Source of the DNA: Asterias amurensis | Taxonomy: Eukaryota; Echinodermata; Asteroidea; Forcipulatida; Asteriidae | Direction: 5' to 3' | Assembly (NCBI RefSeq): GCF_032118995.1 | Contig: NC_092665.1 | Coordinates: 2,330,001-2,394,000, forward strand | Length of the DNA: 64,000 bases | Part shown: positions 47,782 to 59,903 of the stretch, one piece after another | Position numbering within the stretch: position 1 is the stretch's first letter | Layout: each line of letters starts with the position of its first letter | Position numbers and translations under genes: made by a program | Notes under the pieces: generated by a model | What the model was told of the DNA's origin: nothing | What the model saw: the letters and a program-made list of their open reading frames with translations, nothing else | Databases searched by the model: none

Positions 47782-50700
47782 TTAAGTCAAATTACCAGCT
47801 CTCTCAAAGCGCTGGTTAAACTTGAACATGTCACTCGTAGGCGACATGCGTAGATTGAAGTCCTTCATGGCCAAGGCCATCGACACTTGTGCAGACCCAA
47901 CCTGCTTGACCCTTTTATAACAGCCAAGGCACAGATACAGCTTCCTGTTTTGCTTGTCGGGCGCCAACGCGATGTTAAACTCCTCCTGGATGATGTTTGC
48001 CACGACCCATTTTTCGCTATTCTTACTGAAAAGCAGCCTCTTCTTGGGCGTGACGGTTACCAGCATGTTGCAGTTTACGCAATTCACACAGAAGAGTTGC
48101 TCGATTGTGGAACACATCTTCTTTGTGTAGAGGAAGCCTTCGGGACTTGTGTAACTGCTGAATTTCGTCTTGGCGCGAAGTAAAGCTTGCCGACTGCTAC
48201 AAATTTTATGCATGACGTTTTCGCAGAACTTGCATAGGATGATGGGAGGTTTCCCGGCAGTCTGAGGCAGCGACAAGTCTATTGCATTCTCGATGACAGC
48301 GACAACATCAGACATCAAGACGCGGTTCCAGTCATCGGGCGGAATAGTTACATCGCAGTTGAGGCAGCTCACTTTCTTGTAGTTTTCAAGCGAATTGGCT
48401 TGCTGAAAAGTTAATGAAAATGAAAGCGAAATAATAACATGGTGTAAAAAAAATTAAAACATCACACAATGTAAACTATCACTGAGCAATCTCTTTCAGT
48501 AAAAGCATGCAAATTGGCTTAGCAGTAAACATAAATCTTCCTTAGAAAAAGCAATTGCCTCCATGCCCCCTGCTCATTGCCTTGGTGCCCTTCTAATGCT
48601 CCAGTAGAAATTGACAATTTCCTCATAGGGTGCCTTTTACCAAAGAGAAAATGCCTTGGTGCCCTTGCCCTTTCAAAAACAAAGCACATACGGGCCCGGT
48701 TATTAATTTCTGGTTATGAAACCAAAGCTGCCTCACAAGTGAATATAATCACTGTAGCTCGCAAGCCTTTAAGGAAACTTGTAAACAAGGGTGCTTGCTA
48801 TGTTAACCAGAAAAACTAGGGTTAACTCCTACTCTTCCTCGATAAGTGTTCTGGATTCTTTTACATCTTGCTCCAGAACACTAGTGCCACGACTGGGACT
48901 TTAACCCACACTGTGCTAATTGGAAACACCAGATCTTGAGTTTAGTGCTCTTAAGGGCTGGGCCACAACACAACACTAATTTGTTTAGCAAGTTTTTTTC
49001 CCTGATGAATAGCTTTGTGAAATTGTGGTGGTTTTTCTCTTCAAGAAAACTGAAGAAAGCAAACATGTGAACACAGGTAAAGTTAAAAACACTTGTCCCG
49101 TATTGAGCTTCTTAAAAAAAAAATCAAAATAAAAATTTAGAAAGTATTAGCTTACCCTCTTATCCAGAATAGTTTCTCTGTTAGGTGCCGGTATTAAGGC
49201 TGCATGGGGTGACAGTTGTTGAACTCTGTCTGTCCTCCGGGGGTCTAAGTCAGTCGGAGCTCTTCGGGGCAAGTTTGTGATGGTGTGTGGATCTTGGCGA
49301 GTAGGGTGGACTTGTCTGGCTTGATAAGGAGGAGGTCGACGGATACACTTTAGAATTTGATCCCGATCGACAGAAGTCCCAAACTTATCCGGGTGGTAAT
49401 TGCTGCTGCCATTAGATGCAGGATATTGCAACTCCTTAATGGGAGGTCTCAAGCTCGAATAGTAGGAAGGCGGAGGTAAAGTGGGCCTCTGTTGAGGATA
49501 CACATTCGAAGGTACACTGAAGTTGTAAGGCGGCAAATGCGTGTAGCCTAAACTACCCGTGGAGATCAAACGTTGAGTGTTTGTCATGACTTGAGGATTG
49601 CCTGGGTGGGATCCCACGGCTCTGTTGGCAAGATCGGGGAATACTGAAGACTCTCCTGGGATCTGGGGATAAGTAGACATGATAGGTGTATGTCGGGTCC
49701 AGGAAGGGTACTTCGGCAAAGTATAAGCAGAGTTATTTACTTGATGGCTTTGCCGGTCTGATAACGAACGATAAGCTTCCGGAGGCTGACATTGTGAAAT
49801 TGGCACCCTAGGAAAACTCATGTTGGGATTGGAGGCGTTTAACCACGATGCACAGGCGGCATGGTAACTAGGTGGGCTAGAAACAGTATTTGAAAAACCA
49901 TCCCCAGGTTGTAGTTTGCTTCTCAAAACTGGCAAAGTGTCCTCCTGTTGGACAAACTGAGGTAGAATAGGTGGTGTTGCACCCTGTGGTTGTCCTTGCA
50001 ATAGCGGTGGTGGCTGGGGCGAAGTCAACTTCTGAAGCAACACAGGGTGGCTTGGTGAACTGCTTGCTACTCTGCTATTCAGGCGGAACTGTTTTGGTGG
50101 TGGTTCCCCGAAGTTGTTGTTTTTATCAAGGAGTTTCCTTTTGTCTGTAAAGAAGGGATTCGACGCTGCCTTTGAGACGAACGTTTCAGAACAAGTCTGG
50201 TGGGATGGGGAGATTGAGGTAGTCAAAATAGGTTCTTGGGAGGACCAGGTAGGTTCTTGGGAGAACATGGAATGCTCATGGGAGAACTTAGTATGGGGCA
50301 GTTCAGGTGTGAGGTAGCCAGCTCTTTGTGATACAGCAACCACCTCCTTGATTACAGCTTCATTGGTGCAAGAGATCACATTCTTCTTAGGCAAAAGAGT
50401 CTCTGGAGTTGGCAAACGGGGCGTGGGAGGATAAGCTGTGAGAATTGGCATATCTACAGCTTGATTAGTGCAAGAGATCACATTTTTCTCAGGCAGAAAG
50501 GTCTCTGGAGATGGCAAATAGGACTTGGGGTGACAAGCTGTGAGAACTGGCAAATTTGCAGCTTGATTGGCACAAGAGTTTACATTCTCCTCAGGCACAC
50601 AAGTCTCTTGAGTCGGGGAAAGGGTCTTGGGATGAAAAGCTGTGAGAACTGGCAAAACTTCTTTGACTTCCTTCGAGATGCACTCCATCGTTTCCGGTGT

Positions 50701-53700
50701 TTGCCAATGCAATGACTTCTTCAGAGGTAGGGTGACCATAACCTTTGTGGTTTGATCAGACTCTGGGTTTGACTGCTTCGAGACCTCCCCATCAGGTGAT
50801 TCCGAGGTTTCCACTGACACGGATTGAATACACTCTGCAGTGGTTTCTGTGGACTCTGTCATATCTTCCACAGACATGGTGACTATCTCATTTGTCTGCC
50901 ATACTGGGAGTACCTCTTTAGAAGCTGAGGTAGTTGTCTCATTTTCAGACATAGATTGCTGAGCTGTTTGTTTGACAACCTGTATCAAAGGTGTGTCAAC
51001 ATCGCTATCAGTGGCAGAAACCTTGAGATGGTTCCTATCATAAGCTGTCATATCTCTTCGGACCTGTAACTCATCAGGAAATGTTCGGGTCTGTGGTGCT
51101 GATGGGATGCCCTGCTGTGTTGTTTCATTCAGCAGATTCTTTAGTATTTTAGTCTCGATGACATCCTTAAACGATTTTTCAAGGGAATCTGTTATCACAT
51201 TTTGAACAGACATGTTGACAATATTCTGACGTGTATTGGGTGAAAGTGCTTCATCTTCAGTTAAGTTTGATGTCAGACCAAAAGTAAGTGATTCCTGGGT
51301 TGAATGATCTATTGTTGCACCTGTTTTCTTGGATGGTTGAGAGAGGTCCGAGGTAGCTCCATCAGACATTTCATATGGAATCGTAGAGCAAGACATTTGC
51401 AGAGGTGCGTCATCATGACCCAGAATATGAGACTCTCTGACAACTTCTGCCCCAAGCGACTTTGCATCGGCCACAATTTCTGAGGCTTGATAATAGAAAG
51501 CATCGTGAACAGGATCTCTTCCCTGCAACTCCCACGTCAGTGCTTCCTGAGTGAAGTCAGATGTACATCTAAGAATGCACGGTTGTAACTTCATGAAAAA
51601 TGACGAATCAATGTTGTCCCCTGAAGAAACTGTTGAGTCATCAGTTATAGTGGCAGGAGTGGGATCGGCTCTAAAAAGACTGACAGGAACTGGAGTGACA
51701 GGAGCTTGGGTGACAGAAACTGCGGCGACAGAAACTGCGGTGACAGGAACTGGGGCGACAGGAACTGCAGTGACAGGGACCGGGGTGACAGGAACTGCAG
51801 TGACAGGAACTGGGGTGACAGGAACTGCGGTCATGATAGAAACTGGGGTGACAAGAACTTGGGTGACAGGAACTTGGGTGACAAGAACTTGGGTGACAGG
51901 AACTTGGGTGCCAGGAACTGAGGTGACAGGAATGGTTACTGCAGTGTCCACCCAGTTGGCTTCGTTTAAAGCCATCATCTCTCTCACTGTCATACTTGTG
52001 CGTCTTTTTCGCAGTTGGATACTTCCGCCACTGTGCTGAAAACGTGCTCCTGCAATTGAGAACCTTGGAACCTTTTCATCCGGATGGCTTCTCATTTCAG
52101 CAAATAAATTGAGTTGACATCTGTTTTGAAGAGAAAAAAAAAGAACAAAAGCTTAGGACACATGGTAACTGACCTAAAGTGGACATTTAATTGTCATCTT
52201 CTTGTATCCCTTTCCCAAAACTAGTTTAGCACTGAACCTTGGGTAGCACGTTTTAGGGTCCTTTGAGTCGAAGCCTCAAAAATTGAGAAATTTGAGTGTG
52301 TTTTGGTTGATTGCGCACAACCAGTACATTTGAATTGTACTTCGAAAATCACCACAACAGAAACCTACTGGGCATCAAAAAATAATTAACTCAAAAAAAG
52401 TAAACATAAGGCTGAAAGGATTAAGGTACTTTTTGAAACACAAAGTCCACAGATTTACATTACACCACCCTTTGAATATAATGAGTAGGAAGCAAACCCC
52501 TTAAAATATTACTTGCTCAGGTGCTGTAGTTTTTGTTTTACTAATTTTACGAAAACTACATCACCTCAGCAAGTAATATTTTAAGGGAAGCCTTCTACCT
52601 ACTATCACTATCTTCACGCTGTGCGACTTTAATCTAAATCTGTTGACATTGTGCTTTGTGTCCTTCAAAACGCACCTGGACCCTTTAAAGGGACATTCAG
52701 AGTACTTAGTCAATTTTAAAATAGATTTAGCAAAACTCTATAAACTGTCAAGAACAAAGTAATGCCTCAACCATATGTTTTAGACCAAACGTCTCCAACA
52801 GTCATTTTCATCGGCTTAGACATTTGAATGACTTTGTAGATTAGTCAGGAATGATCTTGGGTGTTTTTTCTTCTCTTGTTTTAGTTTACTAATTGTAGGC
52901 CTTCCACATGTATACTTATTTTAAAATAAAGGTTAAACTTTGACAAGGTTTCACCAACTCACAACTTTGAATTTTTTATTTTTTTATTTAAAGGCAGTGG
53001 ACACTATTGTTAATTACTCAAAATAGTTATTGGCATAAAACCTTTCTTGGTGACGAGTAATGTGGAGAGGTTGATGGTATAAAACATTGTGAGAAACGGC
53101 TCCCTCTGAAGTGCCATAGTTTTCGAGAAAGAAGTAATTTTCCACGAATTTGATTTCGAAACCTCAAGTTTAGAATTTGAGGTCTCGAAATCAACTATCT
53201 AAAAGCACACAACTTCGTGTGACAATGGTTATTTTTCTTTCATTATTATCTCGCAAGTTCGATGACCGATTGAGCTCAAATTTTCACAGGTTTGTTATTT
53301 TATGCATATATGTTGAGATACAGCAACTGTGAAGGCTAGTCTTTGACAATTACCAATAGTGTCCACTGCCTTTAACATCAACTTTTTTGAAACCCCAAAA
53401 GGCACCCCATAGTAAAAAAAAAAAAAACACTTTTAGTGCCCCTTGATTTTCAACGTCTAGGTAATAAAAGAGATTGTATAACATACCTTTGAAATAATTC
53501 TATAGCTTTACATTGTGTTGAGAAGGTGTGCTTCAAGGATGAGTGGTTAAACTCTCATTGTTTTCTAAGAAGAAAAGAAAGTGTGACCCCCACCATCCCC
53601 CCCCCCCCTAACCAACCTTTAGGATTGGCATCTGTAACCATCCAGGTCTCGCTCTAATTCATGACAAACAAGAACTACTATTACTATTTTGGTACATATT

Positions 53701-56700
53701 TGGACAATGTGTTTTGTGTTACAAAAAGTAACTAAAAGTCTCATATACATGTACAGACCCACAAAGCATTAGATGACAAGTCAAAAAGTACAACAATCCA
53801 AAGGCAAAATTGTGGAAAGTGGGGGAAATCTTAGAAATGGTGTCACAAGAGAAATATCATTTAAAGGGAAGGTACACGTTTGGTAATTACTCAAAACAAG
53901 TACTAACTTATAAACTGACTTGGTAACGAGCATTGGAGAGCTGTTGATAGTATAAAACATTGTGTGAAATGACTCCCTCTGATTCTGAAGTAATGTAGTT
54001 TTCGAAAAAGAGGTAATTTCTGACTTAGATAATAAAAGACTTCTAGCTAGAAGTCTTTTATTCCTATCTGAAAGCACACAAATTCGCCCAACAAGGGTGT
54101 TTTTTCTTTCATCATTTTCTCGCAACTTCACTGACCAATTGAGCCTAAATTTTCACAGGTTTGTTATTTTATGCACATGATGGGATACACCATTCACGAA
54201 GACTAGTCTTTGACAATACCAAAGGTGTACCTTCCCTTTAACATTTAGTGACATCATTTCCTAGAATAAGGTTAGATTTGGCAATGGTCAAAAAGGGAGT
54301 TTCTGTTAACTCATGGTCAGAGCCAAGGAATGTGTGCTGAGCAATGGGAGAGTATGGCCACCTGTTGAGATGTAAATTGGGGGACCAGTGAATATGGTGA
54401 AATGGTTTCTTAACCAAAAGCTGCTGCTGTTTATAATTTTACCTCTCATGTTGCCATTAGTTTTTTAGAGTGATTACCCCACATAAACCAATAAACCCTC
54501 TGGGCTTTCCCCTCTAGAGTTGTTTAAAATAAAACAAAAACATTACTACAACTTTTTCAGTCACTAGACAGCAGGCATGCCATTTCCTTAGCCCACTGGC
54601 TTCTCTCTAATCCATGTTTTAGGGGTTTCCTTCAACAAGTTAATTAGCATAGTTTGGAGCAGCCAGAAGGAATAAACAGTGGTAATAGGCTTAAAGGCAG
54701 TGGACACAGGACACTATTGGTAATTACTCAAAATCCAGTCTTCTCACTTGGTGTATCTCAACATATGCATAAAATAACAAACCTGTGAAAATTTGAGCTT
54801 GATTGGTCGTCCGAGTTGCGAGATAACTATGAAAGAAAAAAACACCCTTGTCACACGAAGTTGTGTGCTTTCAGATGCTTGATTTCGAGACCTCAAATTC
54901 TAAACTTGAGGTCTCGAAATCAAATTCGTAGAAAATTACTTCTTTCTCAAAAACTGTGTCACTGCAGAGGGAGCCGTTTCTCACAATGTTTTATACTATC
55001 AACAATAGTGTCCACTGCCTTTAAGCATAGTGTATTAGCTTGGAGTAGTTGGAGGCAGAATGAAAAAAAAAAACAGTTGCATAGGAATCAATACTAGTTG
55101 GGCAGAATTCTGACTTGTCCTGTCATTTGGCCAGCGGACCACTGATAAAAAAGGGAGAAAATTTACCAGCTCTTTGCCTGGCCTGTACCTGGCTTTTGTC
55201 CATGGTCTGATACATGGTCATGGTCTGTCCATACACAGTGGACAACTATGGATGAATTCAATCTGTGTAGAGTTATCCTTTTAATCTTTTAACTTAAAGC
55301 CATTATACACTTTCGGTAAACAGTATTGTCCAAGTCCCACACTTCTTGTATCACAACTTACATATAAAATAACAAACCTGTGAAAATTTAGGCTCAATCG
55401 GACATCGGAGTCGGGAGAAAATAACGGGAAAACCCACTCCTGTTTTCGCGCGTTTCGCCGTGTCATGACATGTGTTTATAACAAATCCGTAATTCTCGTT
55501 AACGAGAATTTATATTGTTTTACCGTTTTCTCAAAAAGTAAAGCATTTCATGGACTAATATTTCAAGAGAAGTCTTTCACCATTACCTTCTGTAAACCCT
55601 GTAAATTATTTGTAAATCTGTGAACTTTTTTTTTTTTTCTGTACCGAAAGGGTCCAATGGCTTTAACTGATGGTGCAAGGGATGGGGGGGGGGGGGGGGG
55701 GCACAGAGGTGCTTAAAGACCTGCCAGACATACTGACACCACCTGATGCAATAAACAGATGGCTGGAATGGTTCCACTATATCAGAGGGGTAGATCTAAG
55801 ATAGGTTTAAGATGCTCAGAATTTGTAATGGGTATTGTTGTGTTGCCCCAGGCCATCCCCCAAAACATGGGAACTGGCTCCCCTTCCTTTAATGTGGAAC
55901 GGTTTAGTCTACAATATCATGGACAATAAACTTGTTCTGGGCAATGCAATTGGGAAAAACAATAAAGTACATAAATATGTCTCCCAAAATGGATTTCATT
56001 TCTTTGAGCTTGGGAGTTTCAGTTTGGTTGGCTCAAGATAAACACCCAATGGCTCAACTCAGCATGGTCTAAAGTTTCAAATCTCCAATCCACTGGCTAC
56101 ACAAGCCCCCCCCCCATTGCAAGGTCACTGGTCCTAACCACCAGTAAAGGCTGAAGTGGAAGGAAATATTCATGGTCTCTCTAAGGACCCTGAATAGTTA
56201 TCAGCTTTAAAGGGAGTACTGTTGTTTTATGAACAGGGTGACTTTGGATTTATTGTAACATAGAAAAACAAATAACTATTTTATGTAGTTTCTTTTACAT
56301 TATTAACATTTCTTAATTTATTTCTGTATGGGGCCATAAGGCTCCATAGGGTGATGTATGCAAATTGACTATGATTCTCTTGTGTAATTCATTGCCTAAA
56401 TATAATTTTCCTGTTTAAAAAAGGGTTTTAGAAGGGTCCATTTACAGCATCGTCAATCATGGTCAAACTTTTGGTGTTATATTTTAGGTAGTTTTCATAA
56501 AACATAGGAGAACACCCAATTATCATTTTGTAGACCAATAGAAAAAACATTAAAACTGTCATGGTTTTACAACATTCAATTCACTTTTATAATTAAATAA
56601 CGACAACCTGTGTTTCTACCTCCATTGGCATTAAATACAGACTCATTCATTCATATCCAACCCTATATTTAGCATTTTTAGCTATAATAGTTACAATCAG

Positions 56701-57076
56701 CAAAGCTAAAATTTAAAAAAGGCATGTGATAATGTCAATATTATGTTTTTAAACCTATTTTCCCCCACAGACAAACACAATGCATTCGTTTTTACACTCA
56801 GTTTTGAGTGCTGAAAGAGCACTAAAAAGGGGCTAAGTTGTTCAAGAAAACTTCCTCTCAAGAATTCCTGATTCCATGGAGGAAGGAGTCGTCCTTCCCC
56901 CATGCTCTAAGCACCACACACTACGAGCGCCGTCAAAGTGGGTACACGAATCATAGTGTGGTCGTCGGTGTGGCTCACCGTACGAACCCTTGGATCATTA
57001 AGGGGTGGACCCGAGGTTCAAAAGTCATCCTGTTTCGCTCCACTCTTTCGTCTTTGGGGTCCCAAATAACAACCAT
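47782..57076 (-). CDS. Unrecognised 1,227-aa protein with C-terminal Cys-pair (ZAD-like) domain
   Basis: Three exons: 56979-57076, 49156-52120 and 47782-48402, joined in phases 2 and 0 with good GT-AG sites. The start (57076, AAAAATGG) begins MVVIWDPKDERVERNRMTFE; an in-frame ATG at 57100 has weak context and a stop lies just upstream of it. Residues about 60-140 are a VPVT-type Thr/Pro/Val repeat coded by a 15-bp minisatellite. A block of about 34 residues with LPEKNVISCTN repeats three times in the middle. The rest is Ser/Thr/Pro/Gln-rich and looks disordered. The last exon has C1034-x2-C1037, C1078-x2-C1081, C1129-x2-C1132 and C1179-x2-C1182: two four-Cys modules with spacing like the zinc-associated domain (ZAD). 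I infer a nuclear, zinc-binding protein; no family is recognised and no DNA-binding finger is seen. Confidence 0.75.
48550..48690 (+). repeat. Dispersed repeat, family A (intron 2 of the 1,227-aa gene)
   Basis: From 'aaaagcaattgcctccatgc' to 'cctttcaaaaacaaagcac'. Confidence 0.55.
48720..48975 (-). mobile_element. SINE with tRNA-Leu-like head, reverse copy
   Basis: The minus strand reads the head from 'agcccttaagagcactaaac' to the B-box part near 'gtgggttaaagtcccagtcg', then the body. Decayed. Lies in intron 2 of the 1,227-aa gene. Confidence 0.5.
51680..51945 (-). repeat. Coding minisatellite, 15-bp units
   Basis: Plus-strand units such as 'ggaactggggtgaca' repeat about 16 times within exon 2 of the 1,227-aa gene. 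On the coding strand they give V-P-V-T-x steps. Units vary at fixed positions (Q, P, A or S after T), so this is an old or still drifting expansion. Confidence 0.85.
52424..52690. mobile_element. Foldback element, family B (intron 1 of the 1,227-aa gene)
   Basis: Arms 'ttaaaatattacttgctcag' and 'cagcaagtaatattttaag' around a short centre; outer ends resemble 'aaggtactttttgaaacaca' and its complement. Confidence 0.6.
52988..53375. mobile_element. MITE, family C
   Basis: Starts TTAAAGGCAGTGGACACTAT and ends 'agtgtccactgcctttaa'. In intron 1 of the 1,227-aa gene. Confidence 0.8.
53861..54242. mobile_element. MITE, family C, 'GTACACG' subfamily
   Basis: Starts TTAAAGGGAAGGTACACGTT and ends 'ggtgtaccttccctttaa'. 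Same plan as family C but with different terminal bases; the fragment at 17872 belongs here. Confidence 0.75.
54691..55024. mobile_element. MITE, family C (internally shortened)
   Basis: Starts TTAAAGGCAGTGGACACAGG, ends 'agtgtccactgcctttaa'. About 50 bp shorter than the other copies; the part before the right end is missing. Confidence 0.75.
55298..55600. repeat. Diverged family C relative
   Basis: Shares 'aaataacaaacctgtgaaaa' and 'ctcaatcgg' with family C but has its own centre, with the palindrome 'attctcgttaacgagaat'. Followed by a poly-G run at 55686. Confidence 0.45.
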
Positions 57077-57100
57077 TTTTACATGAATTGAACGCCACAT

Positions 57101-58114
57101 AAACTTACCTAAATATCACCCAGTTTACAGAAGCCAAATACTCACGAAATGTGTATTTTAACAGATGTTTGTGCTTGGTGTTTTAGCTACAGCAACACCG
57201 AAAACATTATCTTCGTTAGGCAAACGTACACAACTGGCTAGTGGGTGCGCGCGCTCTTATCTTCGGCCTAGCATGCCAAACTTTACCCACGTGTTGTAAT
57301 CATTTTTGGTGACAGTTGTCAAAACAGCGCCCTCTCGTGGTTTGGTTCACCCAGTATAAACCCCTCTGATTTTAAATGTCCCCGCCCCCCCCTTCATTTT
57401 GTTTAAAAACCCTCATCAGTTCATTCAAGATTTAACAATACAAGGCTTAGTGTGGTCTTTATCTTAAGTATCAGAAACGGAATGCAAAGAATGTAGCTTT
57501 TTGTGGAGGGTTTGGGGGGGGGGGGGGCTTTTCTGAGTTTAAAGGTTGGGTGGAGTCCATATCATATCAATTTATTTGGGGCCATATTAATCGAAACGCT
57601 TGCCAAAGATTGAACACTCAAAAACAGTTACAACAAAAATGTTGTTAACGAAGAAGAAAAAAATTAAACATAGACAAACTTAGCAATAACAATATCACTA
57701 TCAGTTTATTGCCACCCCGACAGTATTTTGCACACAACTTTTTAAAGTGACCGCGGTAACAATGAGTGAAGTAAAACAAGGTATCTTCACGTTATCTTTT
57801 CTCAACTTGTAATCTTCAAATCAAACCGCAAAATCAACTCAAGTATCTACATTATCGAGTAGAAATCCCCCTTTTACCATATTTTGTCCACATTAGGCAC
57901 TCTCAACTGCCAAGTTCCTTGCATCACGATTACAGTTTTATCTTTATTTTGATGGCTTGTGTGTTGTTTTCTAATATCAATGGCTACACAAATAATTATA
58001 CCAATGAAGAAAAAACAGTTTGCCTGGCGTTTTACAAGTAATTTTTTTTCGCAGATCCTAACATGGTCACCCACCTGTAGAAATATCATAAAAGGCTACT
58101 GGTAGTACCAACGT
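57101..58114. other. 5' region of the 1,227-aa gene, no other exon seen
   Basis: Contains 'gcgccctctcgtgg' (57335) and a run of 13 G at about 57514. Promoter of the minus-strand gene is expected here. No TATA box is obvious. Confidence 0.35.
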
Positions 58115-58400
58115 ACACCATGCCCAATATGTTTGGGAAAGGGGAGGGTGTGCCCCCCCCCCCCCTCAAACACACCCCGTATCTCACAAATGTTTCTATA
58201 CTTTAAGACACTCTAAATTACCTCTTGCTCAGTTTCTACCTCCAAGCTCATCAGAAGTACCTCCCCTAAAAACCTGTGATGGAGCTTTTTTGTACAAGAG
58301 GACTAAAGAATTCCTGAGATTCCCTGAACACAATGAAGACAAAAAAGAGTGGGGGGGGGGGGGTTCATACCATGCCACATATCAAGCTATCAAGCAAAGA
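58115..58400. repeat. Poly-C/poly-G repeat, relative of 47270-47620
   Basis: Left part has 'accatgcccaatatgtttgg' with a run of C; right part has 'gagattccctgaacacaatg', a run of 14 G and 'accatgccacatatcaagc'. Two poly-G blocks in opposite orientation give it inverted ends. Confidence 0.5.
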
Positions 58401-58561
58401 ATGTGCTTACATTATGGCAATGGGAATGAAGATCATTTTGAATATGGCTCTCTCATTAACTCTCTCAATGCATGGAGGTGGGAATAGCCTGTCAGATTTA
58501 ATGCTTAATAAGGCATTGTCTGCCTCCCCTTTTTGTGTAGTGATTGGAATCTCAAGTATTC

Positions 58562-58946
58562 TTAAAGGAACACGTTGCCTTGGATTGGACGAGTTGGTCT
58601 ATAACTGAGCGTTTGTAACTGTTTTTTTTAATATAAAATGCATATGGTTGGAAAGATGTTTTAAAAGTAGAATACAGTTATTCACACAAGTTTGCCTCGA
58701 AATTGCGTGGTTTTCTTTTTACTGCGCGAACTAACACGGTCGGCCATTTATGGGAGTCACCCATAAATGGCTGACCGTGTTAGTCGACGAGGTAAAAGGA
58801 AAACCGTGCAATTTCGAGGCATGTTTGTGTGGATCATTGTATTCTACTTTTAAAACATCTTTCCAACCATATGCATTTCATAATAAACAGTTACAAACGC
58901 TTTTCAAAGACCAACTCGTCCGATCCAAGGCAACGTGTTCCTTTAA
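58562..58946. mobile_element. Large palindromic foldback MITE (385 bp)
   Basis: Starts TTAAAGGAACACGTTGCCTT and ends 'aaggcaacgtgttcctttaa'. The arms pair over nearly the full length, through 'aacacggtcggccatttatg' and its mirror 'cataaatggctgaccgtgtt'. TTAA ends suggest a TTAA target. Confidence 0.85.
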
Positions 58947-59215
58947 CAGGTCTTTTTAGGGAGGGGACTTCTAACAAGGAACATAGTGTGTTAAAGTACA
59001 GGAACATTTGGGGGGGGGGTACCCTCTGCCAAGTTGTGGACATGGTATTTCCAGCCTATGTTTGGCTTCCAATTCCATTGATATTTAGCAGGAAAAAATG
59101 ACGCATGCGTGCAATGTGATAATATTTTCCCAATTGTTACTTTAAATGAGGCGAGGGCGAGTTGAATGAAAATTTCTTCCTTGCAAGAATGCAAACATGT
59201 TTTAATTGTATTAAA

Positions 59216-59540
59216 GGGTCTGGGTACTTTTTGTACGACACAAAACACAATGTTTACAGATTTAAATTAAACTTAAGCTGTTTGAAGATATTCCTGGTAA
59301 AAAGCTTCCCTTAAAATATTACTTCCTGAGATGCTGTAGTTTTTGAGAAAAGGAGTTAAACAAGTCACACAAATAATTTTCGTCTCAGTGAGAAAATTAT
59401 TTTAGCACATAAGAGCGAATTTTCATGACTTTGTTTTACTCATTTCTCAAAAACTACAGCACTTCAGCAAGTAACATTTTAAGGTAAGCTTTCTACTATC
59501 ATTATCTTTAAACTGGTTTATGTAAATCTGTGGACATTGA
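59216..59540. mobile_element. Foldback element, family B
   Basis: Begins 'agggtctgggtactttttgt'; the arms with 'aatattacttcctgagatgc' and 'cttcagcaagtaacatttta' flank a centre 'gtctcagtgaga'. Confidence 0.65.
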
Positions 59541-59903
59541 CCCCCTCTGGTTAGGCCACTGTGCATGGTGTGATCTAGCATGCAATACAAAGGATTGGAC
59601 AAAAATGCACTGTCTTCTTGGGAAACAAAAATGCTCAGCAGACCATAATAATTAATATACATGTAGTGGGTCGATTAATAAATGTCATGTGACCTACAAT
59701 CACCAACCAAAAGCAGAGGGATCTATTTTTGCATTATCATAAAAATATAAAAAAATAAAAAACAAATTGGTTCCGTTTCGTCTGCAATTTGAGCGAATCA
59801 ACCTACAATTTCCTAGCATGTGTGCATGAAATCGCAACAACCAGAAAACTGCAATGATAATGTCTCTTTCGGAACATTTTTCGATAAACAACCACAGACT
59901 AAC

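Noticed and set aside
51551-52039. 162-codon plus-strand frame rich in GTGVTGTAVT
   Set aside because: It is the antisense of the coding minisatellite in exon 2 of the 1,227-aa gene.
56838-57086. 82-codon plus-strand frame
   Set aside because: The opposite strand holds the first coding exon of the 1,227-aa gene with matching phase and donor, which explains the open frame.
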